Of a stretch of DNA of 64,000 nucleotides, positions 1 through 10,525 are shown piece after piece; position 1 is the first letter of the stretch, and each line of letters begins with the position of its first letter. The notes under the pieces are model-generated. The model made no database searches. It had not been told where the DNA came from and saw only the letters and a list, made by a program, of their open reading frames with translations. Made by a program: the position numbers and the translations under genes. This stretch comes from Castanea sativa. Taxonomy: Eukaryota; Streptophyta; Magnoliopsida; Fagales; Fagaceae. The stretch spans positions 44,909,464 to 44,973,463 of the forward strand of contig NC_134015.1 of assembly GCF_040712315.1 (NCBI RefSeq). The letters run 5' to 3'.

Positions 1-942
1 AGAGGGAACATATTATAAGCGGTTGCCAAAGTCTAGCGCAATTAAGGTTATTGATTTTGGCAGCACAGCTTATGAGCATCAAGACCACAACTATATTGTC
101 TCTACTAGACACTACCGTGCCCCTGAGGTTATTCTTGGTATACTAATGTTTTGACTGCTCTTTTGCCAGTTCTTCCTGTTCTATATCTTGTTGAAATTTA
201 TGGGTATAAGCTTTATATGTCTTTCCAGGACTTGGATGGAGTTATCCATGTGACATATGGAGTATTGGTTGTATCTTGGTAGAACTGTGCTCTGTATGTC
301 TAACATCTCAGATCTATATTGAATTGTAAGCCAGATGGCTGTACTGTGCAAGTGTTACAAATGCTGATAAAGAAATGCAATTGATTGCAGGGAGAAGCTT
401 TATTTCAGACACATGAGAACTTAGAGCACCTAGCCATGATGGAAAGGGTTCTAGGTCCATTACCTCAGCACATGTTGAAAAGAGCTGAGTGCGTTCCCAT
501 TCAAGGACTTCCATTGATTATATCAGCATTTTTATGTTTATAGAAAACATTAGTTCATCTATGTCTACAATTGTTTCTGTTTCAGCCGCCATGCAGAGAA
601 GTATGTCAGAAGGGGTAGGTTGGACTGGCCAGAAGGTGCAGCCTCTCGGGAAAGTATTAAAGCTGTTATCAAGCTACCCCGTCTTCAGGTGTGTATGATG
701 CTGCCTTTTCCTAGCTTAACTTTTGGGACAAAATGTCTGGATAAACCCATGCATATGATTTTGCTCTGTGTTCTGTTGTGCTTTGGCAGAATCTAGTAAT
801 GCAGCATGTAGATCACTCAGCAGGGGATCTTATTGACCTATTGCAAGGTCTACTTAGATATGATCCCTCCAAGAGACTAACAGCTCGTGAAGCCCTCAAG
901 CACCCATTCTTTACCAGGGATCAATACAGGAGATTTCTGTGA
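1..942 (+). CDS. AFC2: AFC-type LAMMER dual-specificity kinase, 3' exons (partial)
   Basis: C-terminal half of a CLK/LAMMER kinase, a nuclear kinase that phosphorylates SR splicing factors. The 5' exons lie outside the window. Visible exons are 1-137, 229-293, 391-488, 586-688 and 790-942, all joined by GT-AG introns in consistent phase and ending in TGA at 940-942. The first exon shows the DFG segment (VIDFGST) and the activation-loop end [13 protein letters not shown]. The third exon carries the family signature [11 protein letters not shown]. The last exon ends in [16 protein letters not shown], the typical end of kinase subdomain [16 protein letters not shown] and [13 protein letters not shown] look closer to Arabidopsis AFC2, but [14 protein letters not shown] is shared with AFC1. 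The family is certain; the paralogue is a judgement. Confidence 0.93.
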
Positions 943-1978
943 GAGGTTTGGTTTTTCATTCTGGTGGTGGTATGTTAGTTGCTTGAAGTGGTTTTTGTAA
1001 GAGTCAAAGGGCTGGCATTTCTTGCTGCATTACTTTTATTTATTGTCTAAAGTTGCAGCATATGAGGCCAGGTCATGATTTCGTGACTTCTTTGATTCTT
1101 GTTTTATTGAGCTTGTGTAGATAAACCCATTCTCAGGAGAAGCATTCTCCTTTGTCCAATTTTGTACCAAGAAATGCATTCCATCTGTTTTCCCTTTTTG
1201 TATACGAGTTGATTACTATGGACAAGTTTGCCCAGTGTTGGTTATGCTGTTGGAATGATGAGGAAGACCTTTACTGTGTTGTCATGTAATTCTGCAATAC
1301 TACATTCATGAATCACTAGGAATTCTTTGTGCCTTTTGCTATGTATGATGAAATGATACTTTGCCTTGAATTTTACTTGTATTGTATCATGTCATAATTC
1401 ACGATATGTTTGCATGTTATTTTAATTTGTGTGTCCTCTGTTTATTGGGATTACACATGCATTGAAACTAAGAAAATATAGTGACATGTTGAGCCCGAAG
1501 GTGGAGACCCCTCTAAAAAGGAAATTGTTGATATAATTATTTTATATTATAATTGAAAAAATATCACAACATTTTCACAACTAAGATGTCAACCCACCTT
1601 AAAATAAGGGTACTGTAAAAATGCTGTGAAATTGTCCCTAAATTTTCTCAAGAAAATATTGTATCCATGATAGTTTACCAAGTCAACTGTAAGAATACAC
1701 AAAATACTTCAAGATTGTTTACAATACAAAAGAAGTAATATTTTGCATCAATAGTATTTTCGTATCGATATTTATAAAGAAAAAAAAAAAAGAGAAAAAT
1801 GATTTTAACAAAATGACAGGGTTTTGGTAATGTGATGAAAAAATTACTCGATGTTGTAGCATATGGCGAAATTATACTCTATAGTCCGAGAAAGGCAAGT
1901 CACACTCACGGTCTACGACTACATGAGTGCCCAAACGTCATAAGTTTGGATGGTGTTATAATAATCCAATATGCTTCT
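943..1978. other. 3' flank of the kinase gene and intergenic DNA
   Basis: AT-rich sequence between the kinase stop and the tail-to-tail NHL gene. The first 400 bp or so are probably the kinase 3' UTR, since T-rich, AATAAA-poor sequence is common in plant 3' ends. No open frame or clear repeat was seen. Confidence 0.5.
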
Positions 1979-3034
1979 TCAGTGTTTCGTTTTGCACTCG
2001 CTCCTTATCAAAGCCCCCGTAGGAGGTCCAGTCATGAGAATATTGCAATGAGTATGCAACAAATACGAGTACTTTAGGAGCCTTCCCAAAGTAGATCGTG
2101 CCCTGAAATAACCTTTCACTTGAAACTGGACCGCATCGGCTTCTATCTGCTTCTTAAGCCTTCGGGCTGCAATCAGTGGAATCCCAACCTGACTAGTCAC
2201 CATATGAATATAAGCAAACTTGGATTGGGCCCGTGTGGCATAGAATGGTTGAACATATTGAGTAGCAATAAGGGTACTTCCATAGTATAGATCAATGTAC
2301 ATGTAACTGAAATCAACGTTCACTTTCCTGTTTGGATTTGAGAAGTTTGCGAGCATAGTAACATCAGCATTGAGCAGATAGCCCATGTCAAGATAGGCTG
2401 CATTCAAGGTGGCAGCAGATATATCAAACCGGGGGAGCCGTGGCCGATAAACAAGATAGACTATGAGGACAATTAGGCCTCCTACGATTATGACAACCCA
2501 AAGAATTGCACAGAACACTGCAACAAACCACGTTAAAGGTTTGTTTGGATGATGATGCTGTCGTGGAAACATTGGCAGGCCTTGTGGCCGTTGGAATTGA
2601 TCCTGGTTCTGCAGATTTGGTCTCCATGGCGGTGAAGACCCAGCTGGTTGCTGGGGCTGCTGATTTTGCGTCCTTTGGCTAGAAGGCAGTGGAGATGGGA
2701 CCAGTGGCAGTGGAGATGGGACAAGTGGCGGTGAAGAGGGGTCATGTGAGTTGAGATGTTGCTGATTTTGCTTCGATTGGCTAGATAGCGGATTCAGGGG
2801 AAAATGGTCTGCAGACCCTGGGGACTGTTGGTCTTGTTTCCGTGGACGCGATGGCAGCTGTTGACCACCCTGCTTGGATTTTTTTCCCCTTTTGGGAGGT
2901 GGTTGTTGGGGCAATTGATTGGGTGGCTGTCCCTGTGAAAAGGGTGGCTGGGAACGTTGGTCTTGTGACGGTGGGCGAAAATAAGGGTTGGTTTCAGGTT
3001 GCTGATTAGGGTCGGTATCACGTTCCTGATGCAT
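1979..3034 (-). CDS. NDR1/HIN1-like (NHL), LEA_2-domain membrane protein
   Basis: Single-exon 351-aa protein. The first ~165 residues are low-complexity, rich in Pro, Gln and Ser, with a basic patch (PPPKRGKKSKQ) near residue 48. One hydrophobic segment of about 28 residues follows (about 168-196, TWFVAVFCAILWVVIIVGG onward), then YRPRLPRFDI and a LEA_2/NHL domain to about residue 345. This is the layout of NHL proteins: cytosolic tail, single membrane anchor and an extracellular LEA_2 beta-sandwich, often implicated in pathogen or stress responses at the plasma membrane. The long Pro/Gln-rich N-terminus marks the 'hydroxyproline-rich LEA' subgroup. The ATG at 3032-3034 is the first in frame. 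It lies tail-to-tail with the kinase and on the same strand as the PPR gene, a pairing I recall from Arabidopsis (At1g13050/At1g13040). Function beyond family is not shown. Confidence 0.88.
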   Translation of the reverse strand: MHQERDTDPNQQPETNPYFRPPSQDQRSQPPFSQGQPPNQLPQQPPPKRGKKSKQGGQQLPSRPRKQDQQSPGSADHFPLNPLSSQSKQNQQHLNSHDPSSPPLVPSPLPLVPSPLPSSQRTQNQQPQQPAGSSPPWRPNLQNQDQFQRPQGLPMFPRQHHHPNKPLTWFVAVFCAILWVVIIVGGLIVLIVYLVYRPRLPRFDISAATLNAAYLDMGYLLNADVTMLANFSNPNRKVNVDFSYMYIDLYYGSTLIATQYVQPFYATRAQSKFAYIHMVTSQVGIPLIAARRLKKQIEADAVQFQVKGYFRARSTLGRLLKYSYLLHTHCNILMTGPPTGALIRSECKTKH

Positions 3035-3615
3035 GGCTATTATGGATATTCGTGCCTGGGCAATGACGAAGATTAGGAGGGGAAATATGTAGAGGAGTTG
3101 TTATTGCTAATGGGAAAGAGGATGACTTCATGAGAACTTCAAGAATGATTCATGTAAAGGGCAAAGAATCGAACACAAGCTAAGTATCGGAGGCAAGTAA
3201 TCTTGGCGACACCTTTTACTTTTAATTCTCTACTAAGGTGAGTTAGTTACACTTAGTTGTTTATGAACCCATATATTGCAGGATACCGTATCAGATGCTG
3301 GCAACTCATACAGGGCTTGGGGCCACTTCTAGTACTTAAATTAACATTTTGTGGTATGGTAAGACTATTATGCCAAGCAAATCCTCTGATTTTCAGACCT
3401 TTACTGATGGCAAGCATGACATTTTCTCTTTTGTTCCACTTCCACACAAAGCAAAGAAACAAGTTCTGTTACAGAACACCAAACATCCAGGTTAAAGTAC
3501 ATACATTATCCGACAAGGCACTTTTTTTAAAACCTTCTTTACACCATTACCACCCTCTCTCATTTGCCTAATGTTTTGCGGACAATTTCATAAATTAGTT
3601 GATGAGATATATATT
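3035..3615. other. Upstream region of the NHL gene
   Basis: Probable promoter and 5' UTR of the minus-strand NHL gene. A 104-codon plus-strand frame at 3257-3571 has no recognisable similarity and non-coding-like composition, so it is not called as a gene. Confidence 0.45.
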
Positions 3616-3841
3616 GCCCGTTTGGATCCCCGTTTACCTGTTGCGTTTGCGTTTTTTTTTTTTTTTTTTTTAAAGACCAGCGCTTGGTGCACTGTTTATA
3701 GGACATGAACAGTGCACCAAGGCATATAAACAGTAAAAAAAGAGTGAACAGTATTTTTTTACACGTTAAAAAATTATTTTGCTACAATGTTTTCAGTTTT
3801 TAGTTTTTAGTTTTCAGCAATAAGTTCTATCCAAACGGACT
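3616..3841. mobile_element. MITE with CCGTTTGGAT terminal inverted repeats
   Basis: About 226 bp. It begins GCCCGTTTGGATCC and ends CTATCCAAACGGAC, an inverted pair. The interior holds a T-run, 'GTGCACTGTTTATAGGACAT' with its near inverse, and 'AAATTATTTTGCTACAATGTTTTCAG'. The same interior phrases recur in the element at 13827-14035, so the two are one family. No transposase and no convincing target-site duplication, so the superfamily is not assigned here. Confidence 0.7.
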
Positions 3842-5079
3842 CATAGTGAGTAGTGACTTACTGACTTCAGTAAAACCTTATCATCACCTTGTGCCAACCG
3901 CCACTAACTGTTCGCTGCTGTCTGCAATCTTCCTTCCGCTCATTGGCTTCAACTTTGCTCATCCTCACTATCCTCTATGTATGGCTCTAAAAAAGTTGCA
4001 AATGTTGAAGGGTTTACCTTCTTATATTAAAAAAAATGGTGAATTTAAATGGAGGGAAGCATGAAACAAAATCAGCTCATCCATACAGACTGAATTCCTA
4101 TCTCTGTTTGACAAGTTCTTAGAAAGTTTGAAGCTTGTTATGAAATTTTTTTACACCATCAATAGGTATCCGTCCAAATTCATGTCTTCTGTGAGTATAT
4201 AGATTCTTAATTATCACAGATGATGCCTATGAAACCAAACCACCTTATCTAATTAAAGGCAGCTCTACATGGTTAGACCCAATGCGACCCATGCTCTGGC
4301 TTGTGACTCAGGGTCAAGAGCTACAGGCAATCCTAAAACTTTGAGGTCTCTCATTCACTGGTTAAAAGTGACGAGGATAAAGGTTGCAAGTGAAACGTAG
4401 CTTCAACAGGAATTTGGTTAGTTCTCATGTATCGAATATGAATTATCAGTGTGTCCTCCCATCATAGTGGGGGATTATTATACTCTGCATGTCCTTCAGA
4501 CACTGCCCTTATTGTTCTAGATAAAATTTCAAACTCTTTTCCTGGGCTTGTAATCAATTTCAACTATTCAATCACAAAACTGGGCAGCGAAGTGGTTTCA
4601 AGTCCTCAGACCAAAACTTCTGCTCCATCCCCTTTAAATTTCTCTTCTGCTGCAAAAAATCTGGTTAAAAGTTTGGCAAAAGTTGTATATCAGTCCCTAT
4701 GTTAAATTAAAAACAAAATAAAAGTAAATAAATAAAAGGACCAGGTGTTGAATTTAATGCATGTGGATGAGAAATCCATACCTCTGCATCTAAATTTCAA
4801 ATTCAAATTAAATCGTTATCTCTCTTCCCTTTTTTCATGCTGTAGAGGCCTTAGTGTATACCTAAGAGAATCAATAGTGAAAATCTGTAAGAGTTAGGTT
4901 GGTTCCATAGAGAGTGAGAGAGTTGCAAGATCACAAGTACAAAATCATCATAAATGGAAGGCCCCTGAGCATGAACAATAGAAATGGTTTTATTAATGTA
5001 ACTAGCAGTGACAGTAAGCAAGCAAGAGAACATATTACAAAAATGAAACATGTCACATCAAAAAACTACAAAAAGGAAG
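3842..5079. other. Intergenic region, no gene recognised
   Basis: AT-rich non-coding sequence. Short open stretches at 3846-4064, 4451-4705 and 4914-5120 have no recognisable family. The 9-bp left target duplication of the following MULE occupies 5080-5088. Confidence 0.4.
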
Positions 5080-5382
5080 AAAGAAATAGGGCTAATTATA
5101 GATCACTTACCTGTGATTAGGCCAAATTTCATGTCGCCTACCTGAAGTTTGAAAAGTGTCCCTTTACCCATCCAAGGTTAGCCCCATTATGCATCCATTA
5201 CCCACCTCATCACTTTCACCGTTCAAAACATAAAAAACTTCTTTCTTTTTTTTTAAACAGAGAAATCAAGATCAAAAAGGGATATTTATAAATATTGAAG
5301 AAGTTTCTTATGCTTTGGCTTAAGAACAGTAAAGGAAAACCCTAGGAATGGATATGGATTTTCATAGGCCTCCTCTAACCTA

Positions 5383-5546
5383 GCCACCACTTCAGGAGGT
5401 GCCCCAACCTATAACCATTGGTATTTTCTCTATAATAGCCACCACTTCAGGAGGTGCCCCAACCTACAATCATTGGTATTTTCTCTATAATAGCCGCCAC
5501 TTCTGGAGGTGCCCAACCTTCAATCATTGGTATTTTCTCTATAAAA
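5383..5546. repeat. 55-bp tandem repeat, three copies
   Basis: Three head-to-tail copies start at 5383, 5438 and 5493. Each begins 'GCC(A/G)CCACTTC' and ends 'ATTGGTATTTTCTCTATAA'. The repeat lies inside the 1461-bp MULE, and the third copy is the most diverged. Confidence 0.9.
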
Positions 5547-5766
5547 TCTTTGGCTTTTCAGTATAAAATCTTGAAAGAACCCTTCAAGGCTTTTCACTAT
5601 AAAATCTTGAAAGTAACAGATAAAATCCACCTAGGAAAAGGAAATATAAATAATTATCCTTTAAATGCCCAAAGCTTGCAAGTAAAGAATCCAATTGCTT
5701 CTGCATAAGAAAAGGAGCTTTGAAATAACAGCTGGCACTATACCTTCTGCCATGAAGACATCCAGG

Positions 5767-5905
5767 CTATACTTTCCCTTCCAGTTGCTCTAAAGCTTTT
5801 GATGCCTCCAAATGTGAGCCTTTCATAAAAGCATCTTTTGGTTCAGGCTGGACAACCTGAACTCGGCAGAGGAAGAGATTTCTCTTACAAGTGCCAAAAT
5901 GTCCC
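5767..5905 (-). pseudogene. Possible captured coding fragment inside the MULE
   Basis: On the minus strand one frame stays open for roughly 40 codons and ends in TAG at 5769-5767. The C-terminal part reads PEPKDAFMKGSHLEASKAL then EQLEGKV, which has protein-like composition unlike the surrounding AT-rich DNA. I do not recognise the family. Because it lies between MULE ends it would be a Pack-MULE-type captured exon if real; chance openness is not excluded. Confidence 0.3.
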
Positions 5906-6070
5906 CCATCTGGGGATGTCAAAATTAGAGTAATTTTTTGTAAGTATATATTAAAAACCCAAATACATTTTTATGGTTTTCCTTTTGTGTTTCTTAACCC
6001 AAAACATAGGCCACTTCTATAATTTTTTTCAAATACCCCTTTTAGATCTTGTTTTCTCTGATTTTTTTTA

Positions 6071-6398
6071 CGCTTTGTTTGTTTCAGCAATGATGTTTTC
6101 TAGAAAATGAGTTATTTTCTAAAAAACATTTTCTATAAAAACTATCTCATTTTCTAATGTTTGGTAGCAACTTTAAATGAGTTGAAAAACAACCTCATAA
6201 CTTCCCTTATTTAGCTTGCTGTGAGATAGAGTTGTTTTCCAAAAAAATTTAATGGAAAACAATCTCCAAAAATAAGCCATACTTTTTATGTTGACTAAAG
6301 ATAGTTTTCCTTTGACTCATCTTTTTTTATGCTACCAAACACTGGAAAATAAGGAAAATTATCTTTACACAAGGTTTTTCATTGAAACAAACGGAGCG
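6071..6398. mobile_element. MITE nested inside the MULE
   Basis: Starts CGCTTTGTTTGTTTCAGCAA and ends TTGAAACAAACGGAGCG; reverse-complementing the right end gives CGCTCCGTTTGTTTCAA. Inner arms also pair ('ATTTTCTAGAAAATGAG', 'TTTTCCAAAAAAATTTAATGGAAAA'), so the element is highly foldable. It abuts the inner edge of the right terminal repeat of the host MULE. No coding capacity. Confidence 0.7.
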
Positions 6399-6558
6399 TT
6401 AATGTTTTTAACAGTGAAAGTGGTGAGGTGGGTAACAGTTATATAACAAAGCCATCCTCAGGTGGGTAAAGTGACATTTTTCAAACCATTGAAAAGCAAC
6501 ATGAAATCAAGTCTAACCACAAGTGGGTAATCTAATCTATAATTAGCCCAAAGAAATA

Positions 6559-7876
6559 ACATAAGCATAATTTGAAGCTATGTTGACCAACATTTACTGG
6601 ATAACTTGAAAATAATTTGAAAATATATTGAGAGTAGGGTAATACATTATGAAAGTATTTGAAAGGAGAGAGAATTATTAAATTCAGAGAGATAAATTAC
6701 ATGTGATGAAGCCTAATTTTCTAGGAGACAATTGGTTTAAGAAAGAGTATGTCCTGCCCAGTAAACATAAACAGAAGCATTTTTGTCAGTAATACTCCAC
6801 AACATGCCCCTGTCAGCGACGCCTTTTTCATGACTCATGTAACAAGTAAAAATCTTGCACTGATGGTAAAATATTTATCTATCATAAAACTCAAGGAGGA
6901 GGAGCAGCTCATACCTGAGTACCATTTTTGGGAAACTTCCAAGAAGGGCAACAGGGCAGAACAGGATAGGCCTGATGAGCTGAATGTCAAACCAATTAAT
7001 ACTGGCAAATGTGTTCTGCCACAGGCTATAAAGACCAAAACGGCATCATTACCATAAAATTCAACCTGAAAATACAGAAGGTTTAATCAGATGCAAAAGA
7101 ACTTAGGATATCCTGTGCACATGGGTTGCTTAACTATTAATATGAGAACAGAAGAGTACATTAGCGTTAAAATTTCTACATTGGTGTTATCTTAATAAAT
7201 AGTTTTGAAGTTCACTTTTGCTAAAAGATAATAGAATACAAAAGCATTTAGGTTTTTTTAATCAAAACAGGTTAATCACTCCAAATACAAGATGAAATCT
7301 AAGATGATAAACCAAATGACTGGTCTAACTACTTGGTGGGCCAATTTTCAAACCAACAATTAGCACTATGCACAAAGCACACAATGATCACACCATCAAC
7401 AAACTAAATCAAACACACTATACATAACATAACATAACATAACAAAAACAAGCATTAAAAATTGCTGTTGGCATTATCTTTAGCCTATAAACTCATATCT
7501 GTTGCATATTAGCACTACATAGATTGTACTGTAACCAGATTGCAAAAACTTAATGCAAACAAGACAAACTTGTGTGCGCATGTATATAAAATGGCAATGG
7601 ATGCTTAACGATTCCAAGGCATTTATTTATTTATTTTATAATTAACGAAAAATATATATTAAAAAGAAAACATACCAAGTACGTTCATGGTATTTAATAT
7701 GTTTACAGCATGTAGAAATTGACAAATAATTATTTTGAGATATTGTCAACAAAGCAAGACCTTGCTAATTGTTTATAAGTAACCTTTCTAAGATATCATA
7801 GAAACTTGAATCATTAACAGATACAACATAGATAAAGTGAAAGGTGTGAGTATATGATACAAACCATTTTTTACAT
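6559..7876. other. Intergenic / 3' flank of the PPR gene
   Basis: Mostly AT-rich. On the minus strand 7066-6914 is flanked by an AG acceptor (CTGTATTTTCAG) and a GT donor (GGTACTCAG|GTATGAGC). Between them is an open frame starting VEFYGNDAVLVFIACGRTHL. It could be a 3'-UTR exon or an exon remnant of an unknown gene; no neighbouring exons were recognised. A pentamer run (AACAT) occurs near 7427-7443. Confidence 0.4.
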
Positions 7877-9424
7877 TCATGCGGCATCTCTTGAATGGAT
7901 GGCATTTATTAGAGTTTCACAAACAGCACTGTCAAGAGTAAAGCCCTTCTCCATCATCTGATCCCATACCCTACAAGCCAACGAAAGCTTCTTTTCTCGT
8001 ATAAGCCCTCCAATGATCAACTTGAAAGTTACTTCATCAGGATAGGACCCACTTGTCTGCATTTCCTCAAAAAGAAGCATGGCTTCACTCACTCTATATG
8101 CCTTGCAAAGCCCATTTATGAGGGCATTGTAAGAAACCACATCAGGTGCAATTCCCTTCTCCACCATGTCACAAAATACACTATGAGCCATCACAATTTT
8201 CCCAGTCTTACATAGATGATCAACAATCGTAGTATAAAATATACGATCAGGTAACAAACCCATGCCAGCCATCTGATCAAGAAGTTTCTTTGCTACAACA
8301 GAATCACCTTCTCTAAGAAAGGCTTCTATAAGAATTGTAAACGTCACCAAATCTGGTGCAATCCCCTTCTGCTGCATTTCCCCAAAGAGCTTGTAAGCCC
8401 TTCTAGTACGGGATGCCTTGCAGAAGGCTCTTATAATTGTATTATACGATACAGCATCACACAACCCCAGTGCCTCCATCTTATTCACCATCAACAAATA
8501 AGCCTTATCCGGCAGTTTTGCTTTACAAAGCCCTTTTAAAAGTTGGTTATAACTATAAACATCCGGTTCCATCCCACTCCTCTCCATCTTCTTCATCAAT
8601 TTCTCGGCCTCCTCCAACATAAGTCCATCACAACAATAATTCAATAACACATTGTACGTAATCAAATCCGGCTCACACCCATTCCTCCTCATAAATGACC
8701 TAATTGTCTGCGCCTTATCAATCCTACCTGCTCTACAAAACCCACTAATCAATGCATTGAACATAAAAATATTAAATTCAACTCTACCCTTCATCACACC
8801 CATTGTAAGCTCATAAGCCAAATCAACCTTCCCACCATCACACAACCCTATAACAAGCGCTGTACACGCCTTATTATCGGGACTAAGCCCTTTATCAATC
8901 ATTTCACGCCATATATCAACCGCGGCATCAAACCGCCTAGCTTTACACAACCCATCAATTAGTATAGTGTATGTTACAACATCAGGTTCTCTACCTTTCT
9001 CAACCATTCTATAAAACAATTGCAAAGCCAATTCTAATCTATTCTCATGGCACAAAAGGTTCAAATATATATTAAAAGCCCATATATCAGGAATACAACC
9101 AAGCCTATCCATGTCTTCTAGGAGCTTATCAATGAGGCTAAAGTTCTTGACTTTACACAAACCAGAAATGAACCTTGAGTATGTAAATGGGATTAGAGAA
9201 AAACCCTGGTGGGTCATTTTGTAGTAGTAGTGCTCAGCTAAGTCGAAACGAGATTCACGGACCAGTACGCCGAGGAAGCGATTGTAGTCGATGCTGAAAA
9301 TGCGGCAATTTGATTGAGTCATTTCGTCGAACACTTGGACTGCTTGGTCGATGAGACCAGTTCTGACTAGGCGTGAGATTCGAGCTCGGTATATGAGGCG
9401 GTGTGCGCCAAGACTGCGATACAT
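7877..9424 (-). CDS. P-class pentatricopeptide repeat protein (At1g13040-like, mitochondrial)
   Basis: Intronless 515-aa protein made almost entirely of 35-residue PPR motifs. Repeated cores include DVVTYTILIDGLCKARRFD, DLITYNVLLNYCCDGLMLE, DVVSYNALINGLCKAYRVS and DEVTFKLIIGGLIREKKLS, about 12-13 units, with no E, DYW or SMR tail, hence P class. Such proteins bind organelle transcripts through two code residues per repeat and affect stability, splicing or translation. It matches my memory of Arabidopsis At1g13040 along its length, including FSLIPFTYSRFISGLCKVK and GLxPDRIFYTTIxDHLCK. The N-terminus is short and Arg-rich (MYRSLGAHRLIYRARISRLV), compatible with mitochondrial import. The start at 9424 gives the same N-terminal register as that homologue. 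Confidence 0.95.
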   Translation of the reverse strand: MYRSLGAHRLIYRARISRLVRTGLIDQAVQVFDEMTQSNCRIFSIDYNRFLGVLVRESRFDLAEHYYYKMTHQGFSLIPFTYSRFISGLCKVKNFSLIDKLLEDMDRLGCIPDIWAFNIYLNLLCHENRLELALQLFYRMVEKGREPDVVTYTILIDGLCKARRFDAAVDIWREMIDKGLSPDNKACTALVIGLCDGGKVDLAYELTMGVMKGRVEFNIFMFNALISGFCRAGRIDKAQTIRSFMRRNGCEPDLITYNVLLNYCCDGLMLEEAEKLMKKMERSGMEPDVYSYNQLLKGLCKAKLPDKAYLLMVNKMEALGLCDAVSYNTIIRAFCKASRTRRAYKLFGEMQQKGIAPDLVTFTILIEAFLREGDSVVAKKLLDQMAGMGLLPDRIFYTTIVDHLCKTGKIVMAHSVFCDMVEKGIAPDVVSYNALINGLCKAYRVSEAMLLFEEMQTSGSYPDEVTFKLIIGGLIREKKLSLACRVWDQMMEKGFTLDSAVCETLINAIHSRDAA

Positions 9425-10525
9425 ATCAGAGTGAATGCATAGCAGTGGGTTGAGACGGTGAGACCTGATGGGGTACTCAATGCAGGAGCATGTACGACAG
9501 AATCAGAGAGTGAAGGTAGCTCCTGGTTTCGGCTACGGAAATGAGAGAGAGAGAGAGAGAGATAGAGAGAGAAGGGTTGAGGACTCGGTTGGATTTGGGG
9601 GCCCAAAAACCCAAACCCCGCCGCTTCCAAAGATCAAATGTAATTGTGTACCTGATATCCTATATGCTCTATATTTGTTTGATGGGCTTTTGGGAGTTGG
9701 GACTTTGGTGGGTTGGTTGGGAACTTGGGATACACATGGTGGAACTATACATTCATTTCTCTTGGGCTGTGGCAGCCACTGGCCCAAGAGTTTATGTGAC
9801 TAAGCATCAATGCTAGACTGCTAGGGTACTATCTACTAGTGTGATTTCAGGGACACCCGGGTGGTAGGCTTTAACAGGTTTGAACTTTGAAGAACTTACC
9901 GTAAATCTGGAGATCTCAAGTTACATCTATAATCGGTCTATAGAGTTCCCAATGTGTCTCATATGCAGAGACTAAAATAGATTAACCAAAAATTAGGACA
10001 CCACTTTTCTTTCTTAAAAGAATACTAGCTATCGGTAGTTTGATAAGGTAAACATGTTTAATTACTATTTTTAGTCCCAACATTGGCCCCATGTTTTGAA
10101 ATGGTCTCTAATGTTTAAAAGGTTTCATATTATTTTAGTTATTTACATTTTGATATTGTGTTAAAAAAATTCGTGCAGGAAAATAATATATAGTAAAATT
10201 TGATGTAATAAATGGACAATTTTGAAATATGACAAAACATGGCAACAAACTTGATTGTAGCATGTTTCTCAAGAAGGAAAGAAAAAAACAAAACAAAACA
10301 AAAAACAAAAAAAAATTGATTGTAGCATAAGGCTTCAACTCCACCCAATATCTTTTTATTAAATGTAAATTTTTTGACAAATTTATTGTTGAATTGCATT
10401 TTCGCCTTGTACAATCCATACTTGCAAACTTTTCAAAAAAAATCAAATATCGATAATTGTATCATCAATCATATATTTAAATTTAAATTTTTTATAATTT
10501 GAAATTATGCATAAAAAATAATTTT
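9425..10525. other. PPR gene 5' flank and intergenic DNA
   Basis: A GA-rich microsatellite at about 9541-9575 lies in the presumed 5' UTR or promoter of the minus-strand PPR gene. The rest is AT-rich with A-runs near 10285-10315. The overlapping short frames here read the GA repeat and are not genes. Confidence 0.45.

Larger units (their letters stand above)
5089..6549. mobile_element. Mutator-like element, non-autonomous, with exact 9-bp TSD
   Basis: A 1461-bp element bounded by GGGCTAATTATAG at the left and CTATAATTAGCCC at the right. Both ends are flanked by the identical 9-mer AAAGAAATA (5080-5088 and 6550-6558), the TSD length of Mutator elements. The imperfect terminal inverted repeats run about 140 bp: 5089-5230 matches the reverse complement of about 6400-6549, with shared phrases such as 'TTTACCCA' and 'CACTTTCAC'. 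No transposase frame is present. The interior holds a 55-bp tandem triplication, a possible captured coding fragment and a nested MITE. Confidence 0.9.

Noticed and set aside
3257..3571. 104-codon plus-strand frame and its complement
   Set aside because: Both strands are open over the same interval with no recognisable family; likely NHL promoter DNA.
5383..5546. Regular 55-bp repeats resembling a CRISPR array
   Set aside because: Whole 55-bp units repeat head to tail with no unique spacers, inside a plant transposon.
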